DNA of 5,445 bases from Candidatus Dadabacteria bacterium (GCA_020054175.1 JAGVLR010000168.1:1-5445); one strand, 5' to 3'; positions 1-5,445 are shown, counted from the stretch's first letter. A program made the numbers and translations. The notes: a model not told the origin generated them from the sequence alone.

Positions 1-216
1 AAGGAACTGCCCTTTGCAAAGGAATTGCAGTACGACGGCGGCTTCAAGAAGATAGCGGAGCAGCTCGACAGCTACAATTCCTATCGCAGGGAGCAGCTCC
101 AGTCTGTAAAGACGACCACCGAGAAGCTCACGAAGGACGCACGCGCCGCGGCCCGTGAGAACGTCGAAAAGGCCTTCTCGCTGTTCGGCGAGTATTTCAA
201 CGTATTCAGCGCCTGA
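1..216 (+). CDS. C-terminal fragment of a phasin-like helical protein (5' end outside window)
   Basis: The reading frame is open from the first base and stops at TGA 214-216, so only the last 71 residues are visible. The start must lie upstream; the TTG at 25 has no reason to be used. The visible part is rich in Lys, Glu, Gln and Ala, has no Cys, and should be almost entirely alpha-helical. It ends in an aromatic tail (FSLFGEYFNVFSA). The pattern of amphipathic helix, a stretch such as QSVKTTTEKLTKDARAAARENVEKAF and a short C-terminus resembles phasin-family proteins, which coat polyhydroxyalkanoate granules or act as related small cytoplasmic helical proteins. That assignment rests on composition and general pattern, not on a diagnostic motif. 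Any small coiled-coil protein is an alternative. It lies 215 bp before the next gene and is separated from it by a strong hairpin, so it is probably not in the same operon. Confidence 0.6.
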   Translation, partial: KELPFAKELQYDGGFKKIAEQLDSYNSYRREQLQSVKTTTEKLTKDARAAARENVEKAFSLFGEYFNVFSA

Positions 217-269
217 TCTCAACTCGAAATCCTTCGTACATTCAAGATTAAATCGAGTGATGATGGAGC

Positions 270-301
270 TCGGGAGACGTGGAAGCTTCCACGTCTCCTG
301 A
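270..301 (+). terminator. Long perfect hairpin downstream of the phasin-like gene, possible terminator
   Basis: Positions 273-298 are a perfect 26-bp palindrome with half-site GGAGACGTGGAAG. In RNA the stem extends outward through a G-U, a C-G and a U-A pair to 270-301. It begins 54 bases after the stop codon, where a terminator is expected. No U-tract follows on either strand, so it is not a textbook intrinsic terminator. It could be a mRNA 3'-end stabiliser, a terminator working with Rho, or a binding site for a dimeric regulator. The segment CGGGAG (271-276) could instead pair with CTCCCG (304-309), giving an alternative fold. Confidence 0.45.
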
Positions 302-357
302 ACCTCCCGGTTGTCCGAGACTTTCAGAGGCATTACCGGATTAACGTGGCGGGAGTA

Positions 358-387
358 TTAGCCTCTCCTGTGAAAATCGATTATAAT
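358..387 (+). promoter_or_regulatory. Putative promoter for the lipoprotein-cupredoxin pair
   Basis: A perfect -10 hexamer TATAAT lies at 382-387. The best -35 candidate, TTAGCC at 358-363 with an 18-bp spacer, matches the sigma-70 consensus at only 3 of 6 positions, so the site is weak or needs an activator. Transcription would start near 393-395. That is directly at the ATG at 396, which argues for initiation at the downstream TTG at 432 unless the message is leaderless. Confidence 0.4.
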
Positions 388-419
388 TTCCCGCGATGAA
401 TCGTAAACACACTGAACCC

Positions 420-426
420 GGGGGTG
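420..426 (+). promoter_or_regulatory. Ribosome binding site favouring the TTG start at 432
   Basis: GGGGGTG pairs with the anti-Shine-Dalgarno sequence over seven bases (one G-U pair) and lies five bases before TTG 432. The alternative ATG at 396 is preceded by an AT-rich -10-like box and CCCGCG, with no purine-rich site. This element is the main reason for choosing the shorter lipoprotein. Confidence 0.5.
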
Positions 427-431
427 CCAGA

Positions 432-710
432 TTGATCCGCGCTACAGCCATACTCCTATTGCTCGCTCTTATCCTTCCGGCTGCCGCCTGCAGCACCATA
501 AAGACCGGAAAGACCATGGCCATCGACAATCCGCTCCAGGAGTCCAGGACCAAGAAATCCCTCAGCCAGGCGAGGCAGGACGTCGAAAAATCCCGGAGCG
601 CCCTCGACAAGTGCATGGAATCGAGCGGCGGGGACGAAACCAGGTGTCAGAGCCAGAAGTCGCAGTACGATAAGGATGTTGAAGCCTACGTATCGCTTCA
701 GGAGAGCTGA
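432..710 (+). CDS. Small lipoprotein, unknown function
   Basis: From TTG 432 the product is 92 residues. It opens with a short positive n-region (MIRAT), a leucine-rich hydrophobic core and the lipobox-like PAAAC, giving a predicted lipidated Cys20. After cleavage by signal peptidase II it would be anchored to a membrane, probably the outer one, since Ser rather than Asp follows the Cys. The mature part is about 70 residues, highly charged, and predicted as two helices. They are separated by a loop holding Cys61 and Cys72 (CMESSGGDETRC), which could form a disulfide-closed helical hairpin in the periplasm. I do not recognise the family. An in-frame ATG at 396 would add 12 residues, but it lacks a ribosome binding site and sits at the predicted transcription start. 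The cupredoxin gene begins 61 bp downstream on the same strand, suggesting co-transcription. A structural or envelope role is possible but not shown. Confidence 0.72.
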   Translation: MIRATAILLLLALILPAAACSTIKTGKTMAIDNPLQESRTKKSLSQARQDVEKSRSALDKCMESSGGDETRCQSQKSQYDKDVEAYVSLQES

Positions 711-771
711 AGCCGCGGCCAGCTCCGGCATTTTGAATCCAGCGGGAATAAATAACCGGAGGTCAGTAACC

Positions 772-1173
772 ATGAGACCGTTCGTATTTACCCTGCTTCT
801 TTCCGCAGCCCTCCTTTTAAGCCCCGCCTACGGCGGGGGTCAAGAGCCGACGCCCGGACCACCAGCGCAGGACGTTCAGAGATTCGAGATCGTCGTAGAC
901 AGTTATTCCTTTAAACCAGACCATATAACCGTGAAGGCGGGCAAGCCTGTAGAGATAATGCTAAGGAGCGTTGCGTCCATCGTGCCGCATAATTTTTCCA
1001 TAGACGATCCTGCATCGGGGCTCGACATCCACAAGGACGTTCCCCCGGGCAAGGACGTTACGGTGACTTTCATCCCGGAGAAGACCGGAACGTTCGTGTT
1101 CTACTGCAACAAGAAGGGCATCTTCGGCGCGCATATCGAGAAAGGAATGAAGGGAACGATTGAGGTGAGATAG
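772..1173 (+). CDS. Periplasmic cupredoxin (type 1 copper protein)
   Basis: The product is 133 residues. ATG 772 is chosen because GGAGG (758-762) lies nine bases upstream and the protein then opens with a clean signal peptide (MRPFVFTLLLSAALLLSPAYG, cleavage near residue 20). The in-frame codon at 676 would put 32 residues that overlap the lipoprotein gene ahead of the signal. A Pro-rich linker (25-32) leads into one cupredoxin beta-sandwich (about 37-133). The likely copper ligands are His73 in VPHNF, Cys112 in FYC, His121 and Met126 in HIEKGM. This His/Cys/His/Met set is that of type 1 blue copper sites, which carry single electrons between redox partners. Only one Cys is present in the ligand loop, which rules out a CuA (cytochrome oxidase subunit II) centre. 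The spacing C-x8-H-x4-M is longer than in plastocyanin or azurin. No membrane anchor follows the signal, so it should be soluble. The partner is unknown; no oxidase or reductase gene is in the window. A role in copper binding rather than electron transfer is also possible. Confidence 0.88.
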   Translation: MRPFVFTLLLSAALLLSPAYGGGQEPTPGPPAQDVQRFEIVVDSYSFKPDHITVKAGKPVEIMLRSVASIVPHNFSIDDPASGLDIHKDVPPGKDVTVTFIPEKTGTFVFYCNKKGIFGAHIEKGMKGTIEVR

Positions 1174-1230
1174 AATCCCGCCATCTTTCCTCGGAAGGGA
1201 GGCAGCTCATCTGCGCGGCCAGGTTTCAAG

Positions 1231-1261
1231 AAAAAACAGATCTCTCACGTTCGTTCGAGAT
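1231..1261 (-). terminator. Intrinsic terminator of the minus-strand DUF3943 array
   Basis: Read on the minus strand, ATCTC (1261-1257) pairs with GAGAT (1244-1240). Inside are opposed GA/GA dinucleotides able to form tandem G-A pairs, then a short AC/GU stem. The hairpin is followed three bases later by six U residues (1236-1231). It lies about 78 bases past the stop of the last array gene, between two convergent genes. On the plus strand no U-tract follows, so it should act mainly on minus-strand transcription. Confidence 0.6.
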
Positions 1262-1266
1262 GACAG
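1237..1266. repeat. Dispersed-type imperfect palindrome in a convergent intergenic gap
   Basis: On the minus strand this reads CTGTCATCTCGA, then ACGAACGTGAGAGATCTG. It resembles the short imperfect palindromes of the form GTCATTTCGACGAA...GAGAAATCT that occur in many copies in the intergenic regions of various bacterial genomes. Only one copy is visible here, so the repeat nature is inferred from resemblance and from its typical position between convergent genes. It contains the terminator stem. Confidence 0.45.
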
Positions 1267-1338
1267 CGTTTGTGGGCGGTGAGTGAGCAGTGGAGTGAAA
1301 ACCGCACCGGAAGAATGCCGTTACTCTTGCCTGCCCCT

Positions 1339-2862
1339 TCAAAATCTGAGCTGAAAATCGAATATGAAGTCCGCGTGGGCGACGTCCTTGCTGGGCCCGC
1401 TTACGGGAAACTGTACCGCGAATCCGGGGCTGTACTTGCGCCCGAACCTGAGCCCTGGGGTAAGGTAGAGGTCCGTCCCGCTCCCCTCGCTGTCGTAGGT
1501 CGTTATCGTATAGCCGTCGAATTCGAAATAAATAATCGGCGAGCCGGGCATTGGAACGTCGAGCCCGAACGCCGCATGATATGTAAACCTGTTCTCGAAA
1601 TCGTTCCCCTCGAAGTTCTTCGCGTTGAAGATGAAGTCGAAGCCTATGGACGTTTGTATACTGAGCGGCCCGCGCCACGCCCCGGCGGTAATGTATGGCG
1701 AGAAGCCGTAGGCCTCGAAGAGATATGTCGGGATGAATCTCCTGTACTTTATCACCTGCTGCAATCTGTTCTGGTCGTCGGTGAAAGAGGTCGGAAAGAA
1801 TATCTTCGTCCCCGCCGACATGGCGAAATTCGAGGACTTGGCCAGAACGCCCTTGGCGCCTATGCCGAGGTTCCCGAATTCGAAGCCGTCCCTTATTTTC
1901 GTATCGCCGACCTCCACGCTGTTGACGCCTCCGTAGGGGACGTCGAGATATACCCCCCAGAATCCGCTCTCCGAAGGGAATTCGAGCCTCGCGGGATAGA
2001 CTATGAGCTGACCGTTGCCCATTGTCTCCTTGAGCGTTACGACCTCGAAATCTATCCCTACCCTGCCGAGCGGCAGCACGGGCTCGAAGTAGCGCGGGTA
2101 GGCAAGGTCGAGCGCCTTCCCCTTCGTCGTCGATATGGTGAACGGCCCCTGGAACTGGAATGCGCCGGTGAGGGGGTTAATCAGGCCGAGGTTCCGGTTC
2201 TTGACGAAGAGCCGCGCTGGGTTGGCAACGTAAGCCGCCACGTGCGCGGCGCCGCTGTCCTGCTCGATGAGCCAGTCGGAGAGTTTTTCCATGCTCCATC
2301 CGAGAGGGACGCCTATTGCGGGCGTCACTATGAGGTCAATGCCCGAGGGTTTGATGACCCAGCCCTCTATAGCGTATTCGAAGAGAGTGCTCTGAATGAC
2401 CGACCCCAGCGCCGAGGCCCATACGCTGTGTCCCCTCGCCCTGTAGAACTGGTAGTGAAGCATGCCGAAGAACGGGTGCATCACCCAGTTGACGAGGAAC
2501 GTGTCGCCGTCGTTCCATTCCGGAGCGGAAGTAAGATTATTCCAGAAGGTGGAGAAGGAAGCGTCGAATATTTTTATATTCTTGTCCCTCACCCACCATA
2601 ACCTGCCCCCCCACTGCACGGTGTACCAGATGAGGGTGTCGTACATGAAGGTTTCGAAATCGGCGGGTCTGAGCCCGGTATCCTGGTAGGAGCCGAGCTC
2701 GTAATCTTCGCCCAGGGAAATTATAACGTCATCGTCACCCGCGGGTTTTACCGCAGACTCATCGGCAAACAGGTACGGTTGATTATCCCCGGCCCGAGCA
2801 CCCGTTTCAGCAAACGGGCTTAAGATGGTGAGCAGGAGAAGAAAAGCTGCCCTCACCCTCAT
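1339..2862 (-). CDS. DUF3943-type outer-membrane beta-barrel protein, paralog 1
   Basis: The product is 507 residues. The start is ATG at 2862, preceded by GGAGG five bases upstream and giving a good signal peptide (MRVRAAFLLLLTILSPFAETGARA, cleavage after ARA at 24). An in-frame ATG at 2934 lacks a binding site and would bury that signal. After a linker (25-65), a helical segment with a DUF3943 signature spans roughly 95-190: NDGD, NWVMHP (125-130), a Tyr/Arg-rich helix with RARGH, then FEYAIEG, KPSGIDL and VTPAIGVPLG. From about 260 to the end the sequence alternates polar and hydrophobic residues, with many aromatics, as in a beta-barrel. It ends FDFQLRF, and the terminal Phe is the usual recognition signal for the BAM complex. 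It should sit in the outer membrane with the DUF3943 part on the periplasmic side; that topology is inferred. No substrate is known for the family. It is last in the tandem array as transcribed, has its own promoter candidate, and is the most divergent of the three. Confidence 0.88.
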   Translation of the reverse strand: MRVRAAFLLLLTILSPFAETGARAGDNQPYLFADESAVKPAGDDDVIISLGEDYELGSYQDTGLRPADFETFMYDTLIWYTVQWGGRLWWVRDKNIKIFDASFSTFWNNLTSAPEWNDGDTFLVNWVMHPFFGMLHYQFYRARGHSVWASALGSVIQSTLFEYAIEGWVIKPSGIDLIVTPAIGVPLGWSMEKLSDWLIEQDSGAAHVAAYVANPARLFVKNRNLGLINPLTGAFQFQGPFTISTTKGKALDLAYPRYFEPVLPLGRVGIDFEVVTLKETMGNGQLIVYPARLEFPSESGFWGVYLDVPYGGVNSVEVGDTKIRDGFEFGNLGIGAKGVLAKSSNFAMSAGTKIFFPTSFTDDQNRLQQVIKYRRFIPTYLFEAYGFSPYITAGAWRGPLSIQTSIGFDFIFNAKNFEGNDFENRFTYHAAFGLDVPMPGSPIIYFEFDGYTITTYDSEGSGTDLYLTPGLRFGRKYSPGFAVQFPVSGPSKDVAHADFIFDFQLRF

Positions 2863-2867
2863 CGCAT

Positions 2868-2872
2868 CCTCC
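2868..2872 (-). promoter_or_regulatory. Ribosome binding site fixing the start of DUF3943 paralog 1
   Basis: GGAGG on the minus strand, five bases before ATG 2862. It decides between this start and the upstream in-frame ATG at 2934, which has only AT-rich sequence before it. The chosen start gives a normal-length signal peptide. Confidence 0.7.
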
Positions 2873-2946
2873 GTCCTCGCCGCATGGGGCTCCAGGACAC
2901 CGGCGGGCCGCCGCCTTAAAGAGAGAAGCCGCATGCAATAATCTGA

Positions 2947-2975
2947 ATTGTAATGACTTTTTGCGCCGATTTAAA
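2947..2975 (-). promoter_or_regulatory. Putative sigma-70-type promoter of DUF3943 paralog 1
   Basis: On the minus strand, TTTAAA (2975-2970; 4 of 6 to TTGACA) is followed after 17 bp by TACAAT (2952-2947; 5 of 6 to TATAAT). Transcription would begin near 2940, giving a leader of about 78 bases. The -35 box and the first eight spacer bases (TTTAAATCGGCGCA, 2975-2962) nearly repeat the block ahead of paralog 2, which strengthens the call. Confidence 0.5.
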
Positions 2976-2977
2976 GC

Positions 2978-3000
2978 CCATTAATGCATATACCATTAAT
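2978..3000. repeat. Pair of CCATTAAT direct repeats upstream of the -35 box
   Basis: CCATTAAT occurs at 2978-2985 and again at 2993-3000, 15 bp start to start, with GCATATA between. The pair ends two bases from the predicted -35 hexamer of the minus-strand promoter. That location suits an activator or repressor operator, or an AT-rich UP element. The same pair is not seen ahead of paralog 2. Confidence 0.4.
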
Positions 3001-3101
3001 CGTGGGGCGTATCAGGCGGGAGCAGCTGACTGCGCTGAGAAATGGGACTGATCACAGACCGGGCCGGAATATGCCGGACTGCCGCCGCGAGCCGCGACAG
3101 A

Positions 3102-4616
3102 TCAGAATCTGACCTGAAAATCGAACATGTAGCTGAATCTGTCTATGCTCTTGTCGGGGCCGCTAAGGGGGAACTGCATGGCAAACCCCGGGCTGTATTT
3201 TCGTCCGAGCCTTACGCCGCCTGTCATGATGAGGTCCGTCTTTTCGAACGTGTCCGCTGTCAGCAGCGAATAGCCGTTGAACTCGGCGAAAAGGACCGGA
3301 GACGCGATGACCGGAATATTTACTCCGGCGGCGGCGGAGTAGTCGATCCTGTACTCGAACGAGTTTCCTTCGAGCCCGGAGGCGTTCAGGACGAAATCGT
3401 TGGCAACCATGAGCTGGAGGTTAAACGGCCCGGACCAGGCCGCGGCGCTGATGTAGGGCGTTACTGTCCAGGCCTTCTGTAGATTAATGGGGAAATTTCT
3501 CTTGAACATAAGAATGGTGTCGAGCCTTCCGACGTTGTCCTTGTAGGACGTCGGCAGCATGAGGTTGAGCCCGGCCGAGACGATCGAGTTGTGCGTTTTG
3601 AACATTATGTGCTTTCCGCCGACGAGGACGTTGGCGAACTCGAAGCCGTCCCTCTGCCCTTCTCCGTCCACGCTGAGAGAATTTATTCCGGACTGCGCTA
3701 TTTGAACGTAAACACCCCAGAGGCGGCTCTTAGAGGGGACGTCTATGCGGAGCGAGTAGAAAATGAACTCGCCGTTGCCCATATTCTTTTTAAGATTTAC
3801 GACTTCAAGGTCGGCGCGGAATCTGCCGAGGGGAAACGGCTGCTCGAGAAAAAAAGGATAGGCGAGATCAATCGCTTCAGGTTTCCCCGGAGCGAATTCG
3901 AGCGGACCGCTTACTGACATGAACTGCTTCGTGAAGGGATTGTAGACCCCGATTTGTCTATCGTGAACGAAGTTCCTCATCGGGTTTAAAATGTGGCCCA
4001 GTATTTTTGCGGGGACGAAGTCAGTCGAAACGAGCCAGTTGGAGGATTCCTCAAGAAGAATTCCCATCGGAACGCCGACCCCGGGCGTGGATATGAGGTC
4101 GGCGAGGGAAGGTGTTTCTACGAGACCCTCGACTGTATATTCGAAGAGCGTGCTCTGGAGAACCACGCCCAGGGCAGACACCCACCTCGAATGCCCCATG
4201 GCCCTGTAGAAGAGATATTCCTGTGAGCCGACGATCGGGTGAGTGACCCAGTTCGTGAAGAACGAATCCCCGTCGTCCCAAACCGGCCACTGGGAGACGT
4301 TGTTCCACCATTTTGAAAGGGAAGTATCGAATATCCTGCTGTTCTTGTTCCTTACGTAAAAGAACCTGGCCGCCCAGACGCCGGTATAGGCTATCGCGCT
4401 GTCGCGCATGAATTCTTTGAAGCCGAGCTTCTCGGGCCCCACCTCTTCGATAACCGGCTTTTCCGGCTCGCCGTTTTCGCCGCCCGTTTCAGACCCGGGC
4501 GCCGTTGTTCCGGCGTACTCGAAGAGGTCTTCGACACGCACCTCTTCCTGTGCTGCCGCGCCTGAGGCAATTACGACCGCCAGCAGTATAAAAACGCACC
4601 TTTGAAGCAACCTCAC
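3102..4616 (-). CDS. DUF3943-type outer-membrane beta-barrel protein, paralog 2
   Basis: The product is 504 residues from a GTG start at 4616, with AGAGGG six bases upstream. The signal peptide MRLLQRCVFILLAVVIASGAAA is followed by an AAA/Q cleavage site at 22-23. A low-complexity acidic and Gly/Pro linker (about 38-62) precedes the helical domain. DUF3943 landmarks run from 114 to 185: DDGDSFFTNWVTHP (114-127), YRAMGH, QSTLFEYTVEG (154-164), TPSLADL and STPGVGVPMG. The beta-barrel follows from about 265 to 504. It includes the NMGNGEF motif near 278-284 and the closing GRKYSPGFAMQFPLSGPDK and FDFQVRF, again with terminal Phe. It should be an integral outer-membrane protein exported by Sec and inserted by BAM. 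Its role is unknown. It is much closer to paralog 3 than to paralog 1: over one aligned 47-residue stretch (residues 285-331 here) I count 38 identities with paralog 3 and 21 with paralog 1. No clear terminator separates it from paralog 1, 239 bp downstream. Confidence 0.88.
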   Translation of the reverse strand: MRLLQRCVFILLAVVIASGAAAQEEVRVEDLFEYAGTTAPGSETGGENGEPEKPVIEEVGPEKLGFKEFMRDSAIAYTGVWAARFFYVRNKNSRIFDTSLSKWWNNVSQWPVWDDGDSFFTNWVTHPIVGSQEYLFYRAMGHSRWVSALGVVLQSTLFEYTVEGLVETPSLADLISTPGVGVPMGILLEESSNWLVSTDFVPAKILGHILNPMRNFVHDRQIGVYNPFTKQFMSVSGPLEFAPGKPEAIDLAYPFFLEQPFPLGRFRADLEVVNLKKNMGNGEFIFYSLRIDVPSKSRLWGVYVQIAQSGINSLSVDGEGQRDGFEFANVLVGGKHIMFKTHNSIVSAGLNLMLPTSYKDNVGRLDTILMFKRNFPINLQKAWTVTPYISAAAWSGPFNLQLMVANDFVLNASGLEGNSFEYRIDYSAAAGVNIPVIASPVLFAEFNGYSLLTADTFEKTDLIMTGGVRLGRKYSPGFAMQFPLSGPDKSIDRFSYMFDFQVRF

Positions 4617-4678
4617 CTATTACCCTCTGGTCCTCGTCCTCTTCACGCGGGCGTCCGCAGGAAAAGAATTGCACTCTA

Positions 4679-4707
4679 AAGATACACCGAAAATGCGACA
4701 ATTTAAA
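4679..4707 (-). promoter_or_regulatory. Putative sigma-70-type promoter of DUF3943 paralog 2
   Basis: On the minus strand, TTTAAA (4707-4702) is followed after 17 bp by TATCTT (4684-4679; 4 of 6 to TATAAT). The predicted start near 4672 leaves a leader of about 56 bases before GTG 4616. The block TTTAAATTGTCGCA (4707-4694) matches the equivalent block of paralog 1 at 12 of 14 positions, with the same spacing to its -10 box. Confidence 0.45.
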
Positions 4708-4775
4708 TATGTATAAAACGACATTTCATAAAGCGAAGATCTGAACGGATGCAGAAACAAGCTACGGACCTGATT

Positions 4776-5445
4776 TTAAAACCTGATCTGGAGATCGAAT
4801 TTATAGCTGAACCTGTCGATCCTCTTGTCGGGCCCGTATACGGGAAGCTGAAATGAGACGCCGGGGCTGACTTTCCTTCCGAACCTTACGCCGGAGGACA
4901 TATAAAGCCCGGTTTTTTTGAACGTCTTCGCAGTGGGCACCGAAAAACCGTCGAGCTCCGCGAAGACGACGGGCGACGTTACCACGGGGATATTTACACC
5001 GGCGGCCGCGCCGAAGTCCGCCCTGTACTCGAAGCCGTCCCCTTCGAGCCCGCCTGCGTTGACTATAAAGCCGCTCGAAGCCACGGCCTGAACGCTGAAG
5101 GGCCCTTTCCATGCGGCGGCCGACAGATAAGGCGCCGCTGTCCAAGCCTTCTGGAGATTGACGGGGAAGTTCCTTCTGAAAAGTAGAAGGGTTTCGAGCC
5201 GCCCGAGGTTGTCCTTGTAAGACGTCGGGATTATAAGCTCGAGCCCTCCGGAGAGAACGGAGTTGGCCGTCTTGTACAATATCGCCTTTCCGCCCGCCTT
5301 CATGTTCGCGAACTCGAAGCCGTCCTTCACGCCCTCACCGTCGACGTAAAGGGAATTGAAGCCCGACTGCGCTATCGAGACGTAGAGCCCCCAGAGCTGG
5401 CTTTTCGAAGGCACGTCGATTCTCGCGGAATAAAATATGAACTGG
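4776..5445 (-). CDS. DUF3943-type outer-membrane beta-barrel protein, paralog 3 (N-terminal part outside window)
   Basis: The frame is open to the right edge of the window and ends at TAA 4778-4776, so 222 C-terminal residues are visible. The first, Gln, lines up with residue 283 of paralog 2. A GTG at 5414 is internal, because the residues before it (QFIFYSARID) continue the match to the paralogs. Only the barrel is seen. It alternates polar and hydrophobic residues and carries the shared turns DGFEFAN, PTSYKDN and FPVNLQKAW. It closes with GRKVSPGVSFQLPVYGPDK and FDLQIRF, with the terminal Phe expected for BAM-dependent insertion. The DUF3943 part and signal peptide should lie upstream, by analogy with the other two copies. 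The gene is intact as far as it can be read. It ends 159 bp before paralog 2, and no obvious terminator lies in that gap, so read-through is possible. Confidence 0.85.
   Translation of the reverse strand, partial: QFIFYSARIDVPSKSQLWGLYVSIAQSGFNSLYVDGEGVKDGFEFANMKAGGKAILYKTANSVLSGGLELIIPTSYKDNLGRLETLLLFRRNFPVNLQKAWTAAPYLSAAAWKGPFSVQAVASSGFIVNAGGLEGDGFEYRADFGAAAGVNIPVVTSPVVFAELDGFSVPTAKTFKKTGLYMSSGVRFGRKVSPGVSFQLPVYGPDKRIDRFSYKFDLQIRF

Noticed and set aside
676..771. Longer cupredoxin starting at 676
   Set aside because: It would overlap the lipoprotein gene and put 32 residues ahead of a complete signal peptide, while ATG 772 has GGAGG at good spacing.
456..773. Minus-strand frame opposite the lipoprotein gene
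   Set aside because: It overlaps a gene with a lipoprotein signal and binding site, and shows no family features of its own.
1184..1200. Small hairpin CTTTCC/GGAAGG after the cupredoxin gene as its terminator
   Set aside because: The stem is short, includes G-U pairs and has no following U-tract, so it cannot be supported.
1270..2601. Long plus-strand open frame of 443 codons opposite DUF3943 paralog 1
   Set aside because: Its product is rich in Arg, Glu, Val and Pro with no domain pattern. The minus-strand frame has a ribosome binding site, signal peptide and clear paralogs, so this frame is an antisense shadow of its codon use.
3062..3097. CCGGAATATGCCGG hairpin and the doubled GCCGCGA as a terminator for paralog 2
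   Set aside because: The stem is only four base pairs with no U-tract on the minus strand, and the heptamer doubling forms no useful stem.
3042..3917. Plus-strand open frames opposite paralog 2
   Set aside because: They are antisense to a gene with a signal peptide and paralogs, carry no recognisable motif and have no supporting ribosome binding site.
4801..5145. Arg-rich minus-strand frame inside paralog 3
   Set aside because: It is the out-of-frame reading of the barrel gene; the Arg/Gly-rich composition is a by-product of the GC-rich codons.

Overview
The window suggests a Gram-negative bacterium with an outer membrane. Three genes encode secreted proteins ending in an outer-membrane beta-barrel with a terminal Phe, one encodes a lipoprotein and one a periplasmic copper protein. 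Base composition is moderately GC-rich and codon use looks uniform across the window. A Desulfobacterota- or Dadabacteria-like source would fit, but no marker gene allows a firm assignment.

Left part (1-1173, plus strand): the 3' end of a short helical, phasin-like protein is followed by a 26-bp perfect palindrome. A small lipoprotein gene (432-710) and a periplasmic cupredoxin gene (772-1173) come next, 61 bp apart and probably co-transcribed. A consensus -10 box lies ahead of the lipoprotein gene.

Right part (1339-5445, minus strand): three paralogous genes lie head to tail. Each encodes a signal peptide (not visible for the third, which is cut by the window edge), an N-terminal DUF3943-type helical segment and a C-terminal barrel of roughly 240 residues. 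The two blocks converge at 1174-1338, where a hairpin with a U-tract terminates the minus-strand array. That hairpin lies inside a sequence resembling the dispersed intergenic repeats of many bacterial genomes.

The main points of interest are the DUF3943 array and what lies ahead of its genes. The first two genes (in window order) each have a promoter-like block with the same -35 hexamer (TTTAAA), the same 17-bp spacer and a shared 14-bp core (12 of 14 identical). Each paralog may therefore be separately and similarly regulated rather than transcribed as one operon. No substrate or function can be assigned to the DUF3943 proteins from sequence. No RNA genes, CRISPR arrays, insertion sequences or phage genes were seen, and no gap between genes exceeds 300 bases.
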